DNA of 64,000 nucleotides from Globisporangium splendens. Taxonomy: Eukaryota > Oomycota > Peronosporomycetes > Pythiales > Pythiaceae. Positions 1-11,301 of this stretch are shown piece by piece. Position numbers and translations under genes: made by a program. The stretch lies in the NCBI GenBank assembly GCA_006386115.1, contig VFIW01000112.1, positions 1-64,000 on the forward strand. Direction: 5' to 3'. Numbering within the stretch: the stretch's first letter is position 1; each line of letters starts with the position of its first letter. The notes beneath the pieces are model-generated. The model was not told the origin of the DNA. It worked only from the letters and a program-made list of their open reading frames with translations, and searched no databases.

Positions 1-353
1 AAAACATACCCCCACAAATTTCTACGAAATTTGTGTGGCTAGTTTTCAAACGGGACAGCATCTAAACCCTAAACCCTAAACCCTAAACCCAATGGCGTAG
101 AAAACGATGGTGAAAGTTTGAGAAAGATTGTGTGGCTTGTTTTTGTGCAATGCGACATTTTTTCAGTTTTTTCGTTATATCTCAAAAAGTAAAATTTCGG
201 CAGATTTCTCGTTTTCGCCGAGATGCTGCGCGTAGTTGAAAACATACCCCCACAAATTTCTACGAAATTTGTGTGGCTAGTTTTCAAACGCGACAGCATC
301 TAAACCCTAAACCCTAAAACAGGACAGCATCTAAACCTAAACCCTAAACCCTA
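1..353. repeat. Subtelomeric repeat block with interstitial telomere tracts
   Basis: CCCTAAA units (the C-rich strand of TTTAGGG, the plant and oomycete telomere repeat) occur in tandem at 62-90, 299-320 and, with one short unit, 331-353. A segment of about 80 bp at 1-80 recurs almost unchanged at 239-318, so the repeat period is 238 bp and each copy ends in a telomere tract. Inside each copy is a perfect inverted repeat, 9-bp arms around TAC (14-34 and 252-272). C-rich strand at the left side fits the left end of a chromosome; the true telomere is not proven because the tracts are short and interrupted. Confidence 0.85.
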
Positions 354-2054
354 TGCCTGTTCTCTATTTATTCTCAACATTTTCCTTGCAGTTTCTTTAT
401 GGATACATACCTCCTCTCCTTTACTCTTTTTTAATTGTCTCGTCCCCGCCTTCACTTCTTCGTAGCTCTGAAATGTACCCACAAGCTGCATCCCAATTCA
501 AATCCGAACACCAATATTTGAAACACGCTCTATAGCGTCCGAGAATGCTGGATGGGGCTCATAAACAATCAATATGTACGGCTATTCAGGACACCAGATG
601 TGGGTGAGTTGGTGTGCAAAGTTTTACTGTATGAAGCTCCAATTTGGATCTTTACATTTCCACTCAACCCGTTGAACAACGATATTCAGCGCATACACGT
701 ACGTACCCGTCAAATCTGATACTTGTTTCAGATTCCCCATACAAAAATCATACAAAGTCCAAGTTTTCAGACAATATCACGTTGTATTGCGTGCAATGCG
801 AGTGAATGTCCTGGTGTGCCAACAACAGTGGCACAGTGTACATAAAAGAGTCAGTAGGTACCACTGTCGTGTTGCCCACATAAAGTAACGTGGTCATACA
901 AACTTTCATACAATTTGGGTCAGTACTGAGGTCACGCGAGCAGAGTGTCGATTACAAGGGTGCCGTGTACATAGACGAGTCAGGAAGTACCACTGTCGTG
1001 TTGCCCACATAAAGTTACATAGGTATACAAACTCTCATACAATTTGCCTTTATATTCGCTTTGTATTGTGCCAATCACACTCTCACCTGTGTAAATCAAT
1101 ATTTGTCGCATAGCCGTGCGTCCCCCGCCAAATGTGATACTTCCATCGCATTGACCATACAAAAATACATACAAGTGGAAGTTTTCATGAGGTTTCGAGC
1201 ACTTTTTGCCTGACCTCAAATAGAGTGGTACACTGTGCATAGACAGGTCTGAAAGTCCCACAGTCGTGTTCGCGATACAAAAGTAGGAAGGTATACAAAG
1301 TTTCATACAAATTAGCTCCCTGCAGCCTGCGCTGCAAGCACATTCGTCTTTGACTCACATTGAGTATACTATACAAACTGACACACAAATCAATGTATTC
1401 CACCCTAACCATGTATATATTTAGACCTAATTGAAAGATTTCAAGTGAAACCCCGAAGATATCGATGGTTAAGTTAATATAGAAAAGCCCAGTCAAATTT
1501 GCTCATCATTTTTTCCCAAACGAGCTCGGCTCGTCATGGTTAAGTTAATATAGAAACCCCGAGCCAAATTAGCTCGTCATGGTTCACGTTGGAGAGCCTA
1601 ACCACTTTGACTTGAAATTTGTATGATGACGAGCCTGTTTAGGGACCCAAAACCATTTCGCTAAACCCTTTTCGCTTACATATTGACACCATGCACATTG
1701 CACGAGGGTGGACCAATACAAGGTCAAACACGAATTGCTCAAGATTTATCGGTCGCACAGCTTCCTGCCACGCACCTGCTACCACACCAGCATTTGTGCA
1801 CGATCTAGCTGTGACTAAACAAACTGCGAGGAACGACTGCATACTGAGTGCTCATTGGCTAATTCATTGAACATGCTGGCATCAATTAAGAGCAGAATGA
1901 ATCTCGGTGACTAATCAAACGGATGCAGGGTTTCACAAAGCGGAGGCTTTCTCAACACGAACCAAGTTCTTCATATCCAACACTTTGCATTCGGCATCCA
2001 ACGCCCAACACGTGCTTTCACCACACCAATCAACTACGACAACAACAATCGACG
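354..2054. repeat. Degenerate subtelomeric tandem repeats, no gene
   Basis: No supported gene. Between about 700 and 1320 similar blocks return: a block containing GTACCACTGTCGTGTTGCCC near 860 and 990 has a diverged copy near 1250 (steps of about 130 and 265 bp), and a block with CAAATCTGATACTT near 713 returns near 1127. A second short repeat, GGTTAAGTTAATATAGAAA followed by a GCTCATCA or GCTCGTCA block, is seen at about 1465 and 1537. Short reading frames here follow the repeat and are not convincing genes. Confidence 0.6.
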
Positions 2055-3233
2055 ATGGCTCCGTTCACTTCATTCGCTCTTATCGGCGCCGGCACGATCG
2101 GATCGTTCGTAGCCACTGAGCTATTGAAGGAAAACATTGCGTCCGTCAAATTGTTGACACGAGACGACACCAAGGTACAGTGGGTTTCACTCAAAACTCT
2201 GTCTATTATAGATCGGATTCTGTTGCCCTGATGGATGCACTCGCGCGGACTCGTCTGTCGTGTGTGTTCGAATAGCCGGAGTTGGAGCCGTTCAAGCAGC
2301 AAGGCGCCACCGTCGTGAAGGTCGACTACACGAACCATGAGGATTTGAAGAAGGCGCTGTCGGGAGTTCAAGTCGTGTACGTCACTACTCGCTTGCGACT
2401 CGTTCGTTGCCACTTGCTACTGATCCCCGAACTGATGCTGTTGTTTGTACTGACGTTTGTGTGGCCATTATCAACCTGTCGAATGCATCGTTGCACGCAT
2501 TGCGTTGCAGCGTCAGCACTATCACGCACTTCCAAGTGGAGGCTCAAGTCGACATTGCCCGAGCCGCGAAGGAAGCCGGTGTGCAGCTGTTCGTGCCGTC
2601 AGAGTATGGTGGCCCAAGCCTCGAAGGGTTTGATGCGCCGAAGAAGGTTGTCCGTGATGCGCTCGAAGAAATCCACCTACCATACACGGTCTTCATGCCA
2701 GGATACTTTGCCGATATCTTCCATACGTGAGTGTACAGCGCTCTGCAGCTGCTGCTGTGTGAGTCTTTGTAATTGTATCTGTTACTCACGTGTGCCGACA
2801 TCTCACGACTAATTCGAACAGATATTTTGACTACAATTACACCGAGGGCTACATCAACGTGTACGGCACCGGGAAGATAGAGTTGAGTCTGACATCGCGT
2901 TACGACGTCGCGCGCTTCATGAGTCATGTGCTCACGACGATAGAGCCAGCAGACTTAGCATGGTGCAAGTTGCCATTCGAAGGTGACCGCCTCGCACCGC
3001 TCGATATCGCAGCACGCGCGGAAAAAAAGCTCGGCAAACCAATAATGATCAAGTACCACGACTATGCCGAGACGAAGGCCAAGGCCGATACCGACATAAT
3101 GGCGTTCCTCGCTGTCCTCGTGGAAGACGGGAAGGGCCTCGCTGGCACGGCTGATGAAGTGCATGAGACAATCACCAAGTACTTCCCGAACTGGAGCCCG
3201 CAGAAGTACGATGCATTTATCACGACGGATTAG
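2055..3233 (+). CDS. NmrA-like / isoflavone-reductase-like NAD(P)-binding protein
   Basis: Predicted exons join 2055-2174, 2276-2376, 2511-2726 and 2822-3233 (282 residues). All three introns (101, 134 and 95 bp) have GT-AG ends, and the joins give one continuous frame. The product starts with a Rossmann dinucleotide-binding motif, GAGTIGSF, at about residue 11, followed by a basic TRDD loop, then the VVVSTI and LFVPSEYGG blocks typical of the atypical short-chain dehydrogenase group that holds NmrA, isoflavone reductases and phenylcoumaran benzylic ether reductases. At about 280 residues it has near normal family length. Family members are cytosolic NAD(P)H reductases or redox-sensing regulators; the substrate cannot be read from the sequence. 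The start ATG was chosen because it directly precedes the Rossmann strand. It is the first gene inward from the telomere-like repeats. Confidence 0.85.
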
Positions 3234-5086
3234 ATGTGCATGTTAATCTGGAGAGCAGGCAACGGTACATATGTTGGTGGGATTGCTGCTCATCAGCAGG
3301 AGAGTGAACAACAGCATCAGCGGAGCTGCTGTAAGCACTTTGGAGGCACTCGAAAGCTTCCAATAACACGTTGCAAAATGCGTTCGTTCACCATCTCGAT
3401 AAATGCGAGTGGGGTATTTTGGGGTTGTTTGAAGGCACAATTCAACGATGCTCATTCTCGCTGTGGTTGAACTGTCGATCATCAGTCGTGGAGAAGGTTT
3501 CCGGATAGTATTTTGTAACGAGAGTGAGCTAAAGATTGATTAAAAAGCATTCGAAGCACCCAAAATATTGATCCTTCCTAACAATGACGCAATAACGACC
3601 GAAATCGACTTGAACTCTACCGAGAATTGAGATCGATCAGTCGCTTTGCGATTCCCAGAATACATCGAATATCCCTATTGTCTGGCTTCGCTCGTTCAGG
3701 TATCGATTGGAGATGTGCTTGGGGATCGAATGCCAATAGCTGCACGTAGCTGTATCATGTGGAAACTGTTCCCCAATAGTGGACATCTCACAGAAAGAGA
3801 TATCGCAAGCTCCGAAATGAGTATTTTGTTCGAAACCATAGCTATTCAAATTGTTTTTGAAATGGAATCGTGGAAGACAGAATCCTTTTCAAAACTCTGC
3901 TGTCTTCTGATACCTGTGTTGCACCAAGGCAGCATGTCGGTTCTGTACACACAGAACTAAGCACCGATGCGATCATGGATTGTCGTGCTCGTGTTAGACT
4001 GGTCGGCAAAATGGTGCTCTGTACATGCTGAGGTAGCTGGAGAATCGAAAAGGTAACATCAAGACGGTACAAGAAGCCCCGCAGTCAATACAAGTCCTCT
4101 TATGGGAGATACTTGTGCACCAGTCCAATTTCGACCAAGAGAGGATTTTCCAATGACATTGGACAACGCGCGTGGGCATGCTACTGGGTGTGCGCACTGA
4201 TGACCACGCACGCGGCTGACAAATGCGCCAACAAAGCTGCTTTCCATGTGCTAAGGTGCGTTACTGACGTGCTAGTGTGCTAACGCGCTACAACGCGTTT
4301 ACGTGTGCATGGGTGGACCACGCACTCAAACGCTGCTCGTTGTGTCCACTAGTTTGCGTACAAAAGAGCAACCTAGAGTCATACGTCTCTCGTCGGTGTT
4401 GATCGGAAGCGACCGCGAAGGAGTCTTTCGTTCAGCAAGCAACTTCGAATCACAGCCCACCCTAATCTCTTTCATGGACTCGTGCGAATGCATGCCTCCT
4501 TCTCTCGTCTCTTTTGTCCATTCCAGTATGCAATCTACACCTCATGACGTTGGATTTGCGAAAGAAAGAAAGAACCCCAGCTCCTACTTCGTGACGACGA
4601 CACTGTCCGTCGCAACGAATGATTGGGATCAGAAAGCAACCGCGATCAGGACAGTTCGAGATTCTATAAATGATGCGTTCATTTCTTTTTTTGGCATTGG
4701 CTGCTGTTTGGCATCTTGAACGCTTTTGCGCACACACTAGGCAGTGCGCTTGACACAGAAACAGAGAAGAGCAGGAACAACACAAAAGCACAGCTTCAAG
4801 TGGAGCGTCGCTGGTGCCGTGTGATGGTGGGATTGCTGTGTCTTGCGGGCTCGAGAAGAGCAATCAAAGTCAGGTAAAAGTGGCTGAGAACGATGGCAGT
4901 CGCGAGCGAATACTCTGGGTGGGTGCGCGAACTGGACAATTTTGAAGCAGGTGGAGATGTCAGAGCATATTTGAGCTAAATGGTGGCAATTCTCGCTCGA
5001 ATTCTGTCCCCAAGAACCGTAAAAGCAATCAGGAGGAAGATATCCAGGATCAGCAGCTCGCAAAATGCCATCAACGAAGCAACAGC
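3234..5086. other. Intergenic, no supported gene
   Basis: About 1.85 kb with only short unconvincing reading frames on both strands. I see no conserved domain, RNA gene or clear repeat. Confidence 0.5.
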
Positions 5087-6219
5087 ATGTACAACAGTCG
5101 CAGCAGTGGAGGGGTGAACCATTCGGACGTGATCTGCAGTCTCGACAAACTCATGGAGCTGGAAAAGCGGATTCGGCACTTGGAAGATGCCGGGCTAGGT
5201 GCTGATGCTCTGCAAGACGATCCACGAATCGAGCATGGTGGCAATGATATGGAACACAGCAATGCAGCAATTAGTAAACGGGGGATTCATTTTTCAAAGC
5301 GACGAAGCACAGCTGGTCCTCATGAACCTTCACAAACGGTGTACGCAGTGACGAAGAGTGGCGCTGCAAACGTGAACAAGGCGCGCGCAAGAGATAAGCC
5401 CAGATCCGTTGCAGCAGCAAGAGGTACGACAAAACAGCGTCCGGCGAACAATAAAACCCAAGAAACATTCCCCACGAGCCTCCCAGAGAGCGAACAGCGC
5501 CAGCTGCGTCGCATGAGCGAACGAGAGCGACGACAGTTTTAAAGAGAGAAAAAGCAGGCGAAGAACGAGAGAAAGCACTCAAGCAGGACATTGTCATCGA
5601 CAGATGGCTCGACAGAAAACGGCAAGCGGCCAACAACAGAAAATCCTCAAATAATCTCGTGCGAGCTACGCGAACAGGAGTAGCTGGAGGCACAGCAGTC
5701 AGTCACACAGGATCCATAACTACATCGGGACGCCGTCTTGGAGGAAACACATTGCCTCCAGCTCCTAAAGTTCGTGCGCCAGCAGTCGGAGCAACATCAG
5801 GAAAGCGAATCTCCAACCCCCATTTGCAGAAGCTTGATGATATTAAAAAGGGCTTCGAAAAACGCAACGAATCGCTGAAACGAGCACCAACCAACCTGAG
5901 GACAGGCAACGCTCTACTCGACTCACGGGCTTCTAGTGGCTCGAGTCATCTTGCACGGCACATTTCCAATGGAAGCAGCAATCAAAAATCAAGCACAACA
6001 AAGTGGGGAAGCGCACCCAGCAACACTGCAACACAACGTACTGGAGTGCTCAAAGGGAACTCGAGTGCTTCTGGTGTACACGCGAACAGCTGCAAGAACT
6101 CAACTGGACGGATGGGAAAGGGATTATTGCCAACGGCAGTTATCGTCAGTTGCTGGACCGGATCGAAGGTTGTCAATCGCTCAATTAAGCTCATTTGTTT
6201 ATCACTCATTTCGGAATGA
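5087..6219 (+). pseudogene. Coiled-coil, basic low-complexity protein gene broken by a frameshift
   Basis: The frame opening at the ATG at 5087 has an acidic coiled-coil start (LDKLMELEKRIRHLEDA) and a basic Ser/Arg/Gln-rich stretch, and stops at 5540-5542 inside a TTTT run. The reading continues in the next frame as LKREKAGEEREKALKQ, through a long Ser/Thr/Arg-rich stretch to 6219. One extra T in the run would join the two, so this is a single-base indel: either a real lesion or an assembly error. Near 6080-6188 a third frame carries REQLQELNWTDGKG, which looks more protein-like than the frame-1 tail, so the 3' end may be shifted again. I do not recognise the family. The 3' end overlaps the antisense kinase remnant at 6138-6804, so the two converge. 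Confidence 0.5.
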
Positions 6220-6804
6220 GGGTATGGAATTCGATGCTTTCCCACGTGGAAACGGACTCAAGATCCAAGTATTTGCCGACCCCATGTAGCGCCTCCCGAG
6301 ATGGCAGGCTCCGTAGAATGCGACGATGTTTGGATGACGGAGTTGGCACCAGACCCTGACCTCGTGCAGAAACAACTTGTTGCTCACTGCGTTCGTTTCC
6401 TTCGTACCACAGTCTCCTTCGTACCCCATGTACTTTACAACGACCTGGTTGTTTCTCCAAGTTCCGCGGCAGACCATCCCGAACGTTCCACCTGCAAACG
6501 AGTCGACATTATCGAAGACGATGTCGCACAACGGAAGAAACCAGGGACAATCTACGAGCAACATGGGGTCGCCAACTTCGCGGTTGGCACCGCCAGCCCA
6601 ATCAAATGTCGCTTGCGCGGACTCGAATTCAATCAACTGTACAGCCTCCTTTTGCTCAACACCAGCTTTTTCCCCAATGCCGTGCACATGCAATCCGTCT
6701 GGACGCTGTCTACGATGCTGGTCAAAGATCGATCGCCAGTCTCGAATCGGATCGTCGTCCGGAACACGTAAAATGTCGAATCTGGCCATGTTGAACAATG
6801 CCAA
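6138..6804 (-). pseudogene. Gutted TKL protein kinase (family A remnant)
   Basis: Reading on the minus strand, a first ATG at 6789 precedes DILRVPDDDPIRDW, matching the DILQVPSDDPVRTW linker of the intact kinase at 16380-17911. Then follow a glycine loop (AGGTFGMV), the lysine strand VVVKYMGYEG, helix C (LFLHEVRVW) and LRHPNIVAFYGACH. After residue ARRYMGS-like sequence the reading jumps directly to the kinase C-terminal block SDKQMSLIERL near 6210, in a shifted frame. The whole catalytic loop, DFG and activation segment are missing. An internal deletion of roughly 130 codons therefore removed catalysis. A degenerate upstream stretch to about 7165 may be what is left of the N-terminal region. 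It is one of three family A copies in the window. Confidence 0.75.
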
Positions 6805-8347
6805 GCTGAATCAAGCCGAGCCGAGTCGACTCGTTCTCAACTCTCGGCTCGTGCGACCAACGCTCGTAACCACACTCCACCCATGAGTGTTGGCCAATCG
6901 TTGTGCACGATGACAGCACAGCATAATGCAATGAATTTACAAGCCTGCGGATCCTATTTGCATGCGTCGTCTGCATGACAGAGAGGCGCTTTAATACCTC
7001 GAGCTTATTAATTCCACAGGCGTCGTTATATACAGACAGTTCCTGCAATTGCCCCCGCACTGTGCGACTTTCCCTTTGCAGCAGCATCCTCGACATCTTC
7101 AATACCCTATGCGTAGTGCCAGTTTCCGCACTGTCCACACACGCATTTCGAACGAGCGCTAGCACTTTGTAAGATGCCAGCTCACGAATGAGCGCTCGAG
7201 TCTACTGATAATACACAGGTCGCGCGAGAACTGACCAGAATAATAACGACTGTTGTTCCGACGCCAATGCGATTCGTGTTGCCGCGATTAGTTTTGCAGG
7301 CGAGCGCCACAACACCTGACAGAAAATACGAGCACATTTGACGATTGCCATCACATCGGATATACCCACACAATCACACAATCGCGAAAATAATCCATGT
7401 CCACGATCACGAAAACTGCCAACTCGCGCGATCAGCACAACACCATCAAGGGGTACCGCGCACTCTGCTGCAATAAGTCCTCGTCAGAAAATGCAACCAA
7501 TACTTGCAGCAACACACACATTGTTGGAGGATCCTGAAGTTTGGGATCGCTCTTTTGCACTGCTGTGTGTGTGGGACGAAATGCGAGTGTCTTTCGATGA
7601 GGACTTGTCAGTCATTTTAAAGAGGGAATGGATCTGTGTATTGTGTGCAACTCATTTCTACAGGGTGATGAATACCACTCATCCGCCAATCGGAACGCGA
7701 CTTGAAGTACCCTTAACCCATGATGACCACCGTCTGTTCGTTGTCGAGTGTCTGAATGCAGTTCACCTCCAGTGCAGAATAGTTGCTCATCCTGCGCAAT
7801 GTGATACTCACTATCCTATAGTAGAGGCAAAGTTCTCCGATCACCTCTTCTTGGCGATATTTTGATGTCAAGCCTCCATTAATCATAATTCCATCAACTG
7901 CTACGACTCATGCGATGAAGAAGGTGTCCGATTTGATGTCGACACGACGCCCTCTGCACTCTTGACTTGGTTTCACTATGCCACCGTGTCTATCGTCGCG
8001 TTGTCGTCCGATTGCCGCTTCCAAACCCTCAACTTTCCTCTGCCCACCGAAGCTTCTGGCTCTTCGAAGGACTGCGCGACAAGCGCCTGATCGCAGCCAG
8101 TTGACTTGAAGAATGTATGGCAGCAGAGCTGGCGTCGTGATGCAGGTGCGCGGAACCATGTGGCGTGGTGCGCGCGTCGTTCCCTGCGGCTTCAGTCTCA
8201 TGCGCGCGCACTTTAGATTTTCTCCGATCCGCCGTGCGTCCACACTGCGAAGCGAAGGAACTACATCCACACTCTCTCCGCGACTGCAAGGTTCTCCTGT
8301 CTCCTCGCGGATAGTTTACAGCTGACAACGCCTCTAACTCGGAAAGA
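6805..8347. other. Intergenic with one weak open frame
   Basis: Mostly without support. An ATG-initiated plus-strand frame of 124 codons runs 7491-7865 (start MQPILAATHTLLEDPEVWDR) and looks moderately protein-like, but has no recognisable domain and no partner. Treated as an unconfirmed small hypothetical. Confidence 0.3.
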
Positions 8348-9705
8348 ATGGTGCTCCGCACGCTCACGCGATCGATCGCCGCGCTGGCGCTGCTCCACGG
8401 CGTCGCCCAGGGCTTCACGGTCAACGTGATCAACCGCTGCGAGAAGACCATCGTGCTCGCGCAAGTCAGCCCGAGCGGGGTCCAGACCGCGTCGCTCGCT
8501 CCAGGAGGCACTGCGTCCCGCGAAATTGCGGCTGGCTCTCCCTCGGTGGTGTTCAAGGCGGGCATCGGCGCTCAAGCTACCTGTACGTGGTTCTAGGAGT
8601 CCAATTCCCAGTGTGTGCGGTGATTTCTGCATGAATACTGACAGAAGAACGACAATTCCACGTGTTTTTGTGTATACAGTGGCGGAATTCTCTGCTGCAG
8701 GTGGCAAGGCATGGTACGACATCAGTATCATCCCGACGGGTCCAAAGAGCGGCGTAAGTGCATTTCCGAGCTGAACCAATGCCTCCTCGATCAGAAAGCA
8801 AGTACTGACTTTTTTATTTGTTGTTGTTGCAGCCGGAGTACTGTGCCAGCATCGATGAATGCAAGGCTCTGACTGGTGGCGTGGGTTTCAATGTAGCCAT
8901 GCAGATCGCTCCAAAGTCTCCGGACGGTGGTCGTTGCGTCACGCTTACGTGCATGCAGGACGGTTGTGCGGACGGATACCAGTTCCCAAAAGACGACACC
9001 AAGACCCACGTGTGCCCTCTGAGCACGGACTTTGATGTCACGTTCTGTCCAGGTGGCAAGGGCGGTGAAACCCCTGCGCCAACGCCAGCGCCAACGCCAG
9101 CTCCAACGCCAGCTCCAACCCCAGCGCCTACTCCAGCTCCATCCCCAACTCCAGCTCCAACGCCTTCGCCACAATCGATCGAAGAACGTGGTGCGTTGGA
9201 CTCTTCGTCCGCGTCGAAGGCAAGCAGCAGCGCCGGTAGCAGCACTGGCAGAAGCACTGGCAGCAGCACTGGCAGTGCCAAGAGCGACGGCAACGACGAG
9301 ACTGGCATGTCTTCGAAGATGTCCAACTTGCGCAAAGAGCTTCTCGAGAGCACTACTGGTGAAATCGGCGGCGATGCTGACACTGCCACCACCACTCCTG
9401 CTGCAGCCCCGACCGACTCGGTTGTTCAAGCGGGTGGTGCCACGTCTTCAGGCAGCTCTGGTGTCGTGGAAATCAAGTCGAAGTCCGGCTCGAGCGGCGG
9501 TGGCAGCGGTGTTGGCGTTGTGCTGTGTGGCTTGGTCGGAGTCGCTGCGGTCGCCGGTGCTGCCATCTACGTGGTGCGCAAGAAGAAGTCGGAGCTCGAC
9601 GCCATGGAGTCGAAGACCCCTCGCGCAGCCACGACCACGGCGGGCGGCGGCGCGTGCATCATGATCACGCCGAACAACGGCAACGCCAACGTCAGCGTGC
9701 TGTAA
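8348..9705 (+). CDS. Membrane-anchored thaumatin-like protein 1
   Basis: Exons 8348-8582, 8680-8753 and 8833-9705 (393 residues; introns 97 and 79 bp, GTACGT and GTAAGT donors). A signal peptide (about 1-22, ending HGVAQG) is followed by the thaumatin fold: VINRC, ATLAEF, WYDISIIPTG and the C-terminal block CADGYQFPKDDTKTHVC...VTFCPG, which parallels the CPDAYSYAYDD...ITFCP end of plant PR-5 proteins. I count eight cysteines in the predicted ectodomain (31, 107, 113, 138, 143, 148, 164, 175), fewer than the usual ten to sixteen. Then come a TPAPTP stalk (about 182-217), a Ser/Gly linker, a membrane span (about 329-350) and a VRKKK stop-transfer with a 43-residue cytosolic tail ending SVL. The plant relatives bind or cleave cell-wall glucans; a ligand here is unknown. 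The splice joins rebuild the conserved ATLAEF block exactly, which supports them. Confidence 0.8.
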
Positions 9706-11301
9706 GCGAGCCATCTTCAGTGTCTTTTTTTGCAAGAGCCCAGTTGCGGTGGAAGCATCCTGTGTCATGGCACTAATCCAATCGAGCTACTGAAGCTGAA
9801 AACGAAGGAAACGTCTCATTGCGTGTGTTGCTTCTTGATGTGTTGGGATTTTGCTTTTGTTTTGTTTTGTTTCTTATGCACATAGCTGTTAAAGAGAGCA
9901 AGGATACTATACCGATTACGCCTACAGACTGCATTTGCATATTCAAATATCGAAACCTCCTCATATAGAGCATGTGTCTGTTTTGCTTCGAGTCCATTGC
10001 GCAACGCATAGGGAATGCGTTGCAAACCATTGCATCAAGTCAGAAATGGCAACGATGACTCTATGCAGTCAATTCAATCTTTTGATGCAAGTTGCCAAAG
10101 CAACAGAGTTGGTAAGATCTGTTTCAACAGAAATGTGTTGAAATATCAATGTTCTGTTTAAACATAAGCATAAAAGCACAAACCAGTTTGTGTTTGTACG
10201 CTTGTTTTTACATGAGTCTTTGTGCTGTCATTTTGCTGAATAATCCATTATACTGGTTTATGACAAATACGGTTCTACGTACAGTATTTTATGCATGAAT
10301 GACAGCTCGTAAAAACAGTAAACAATCACTCAAAACCCACACAAAAATGCATCGCATAAAAACGGGGTTTTTGTTTTACCATTTGTGTAAAACCATGATT
10401 TTTGCCAACTCGGAAAGGAATGCCGCTCAAAAATGACTAGATTGTATCGTTATTTACAGGGTGACATCTTCAGATCAGACAAGTTTAGACGACTACACAA
10501 AGTCATTACAGACATCACACAATCTACAAGCTGCAGAGGGGTGTCATTGTAGAGATTCAGAGCTGACCACTGGAGCGTGGTCTGGACAGCACGAAGCGCA
10601 GTCCAATTCCAACATCCAGCACTCTCCCCCACCTCACAAAATGCACTGAAAGAGCGCAGTTCTTTTGGTTCTTCTGTGGTTCTTGATCGACAGTGTTTTT
10701 CGACTGTTCCGGTTTTCCTGGAACGAGTCAGTTCCTGAAGCTCCGCCCTGTCAAATCCGCCCTTTCGTTGTGCGAATGTCGGAAGCACGCCAGTGTTGTT
10801 TGTGGCTTCCAGCAGACGACAAAAACGAAAGATTCAGCTTTTCCTCTGGCTAGCGGACATCCTTCAAAGACAAAGATGACAGTGTATTCTGTATAATCTA
10901 ATAGATGTTTGTTAAAAGCTCATTTGCATTTATTGGAAGACAACAAATATCGCAGATGAAAGGAATGCAGATGAGAGGCAACTGTCCGGCTACTGCGAAG
11001 TCGTGGAAGACAGAGCAGGACCGTTTCTCGCCTATCGACAGGGTGCAGAGACAGCAGCGTCTGGCGCACCCTACAGTCGCCACCCGCCCTTGCTGTATTT
11101 CTCGCGCAACGCTACAGTAGCGCAGCAGAGTGGCACTCACAATCCGTTTGGTGATCTTCAGTTCACATCTGACTCGTTCATTCGTCTTCTTGGCAAGTGA
11201 ACCAGGCAGCGTACAACAGTCATTCCCCTGCTCAATATTGCATTAGCGCGCACACTCCAGCATTGGCGCTTTACAGGTTTCCAGCTTCATTGGCAGTCGA
11301 G
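9706..11301. other. Intergenic between thaumatin-like genes 1 and 2
   Basis: About 1.6 kb, AT-richer than the flanking genes. Only short frames. No RNA gene, repeat family or domain recognised. Confidence 0.5.

Noticed and set aside
8791..9429. Antisense frames rich in Gly-Val-Gly-Ala or Arg-Trp opposite thaumatin-like gene 1 (similar at 11776-12369 and 14147-14941)
   Set aside because: They are the mirror of the Pro/Thr repeat stalk and would not be independent genes.
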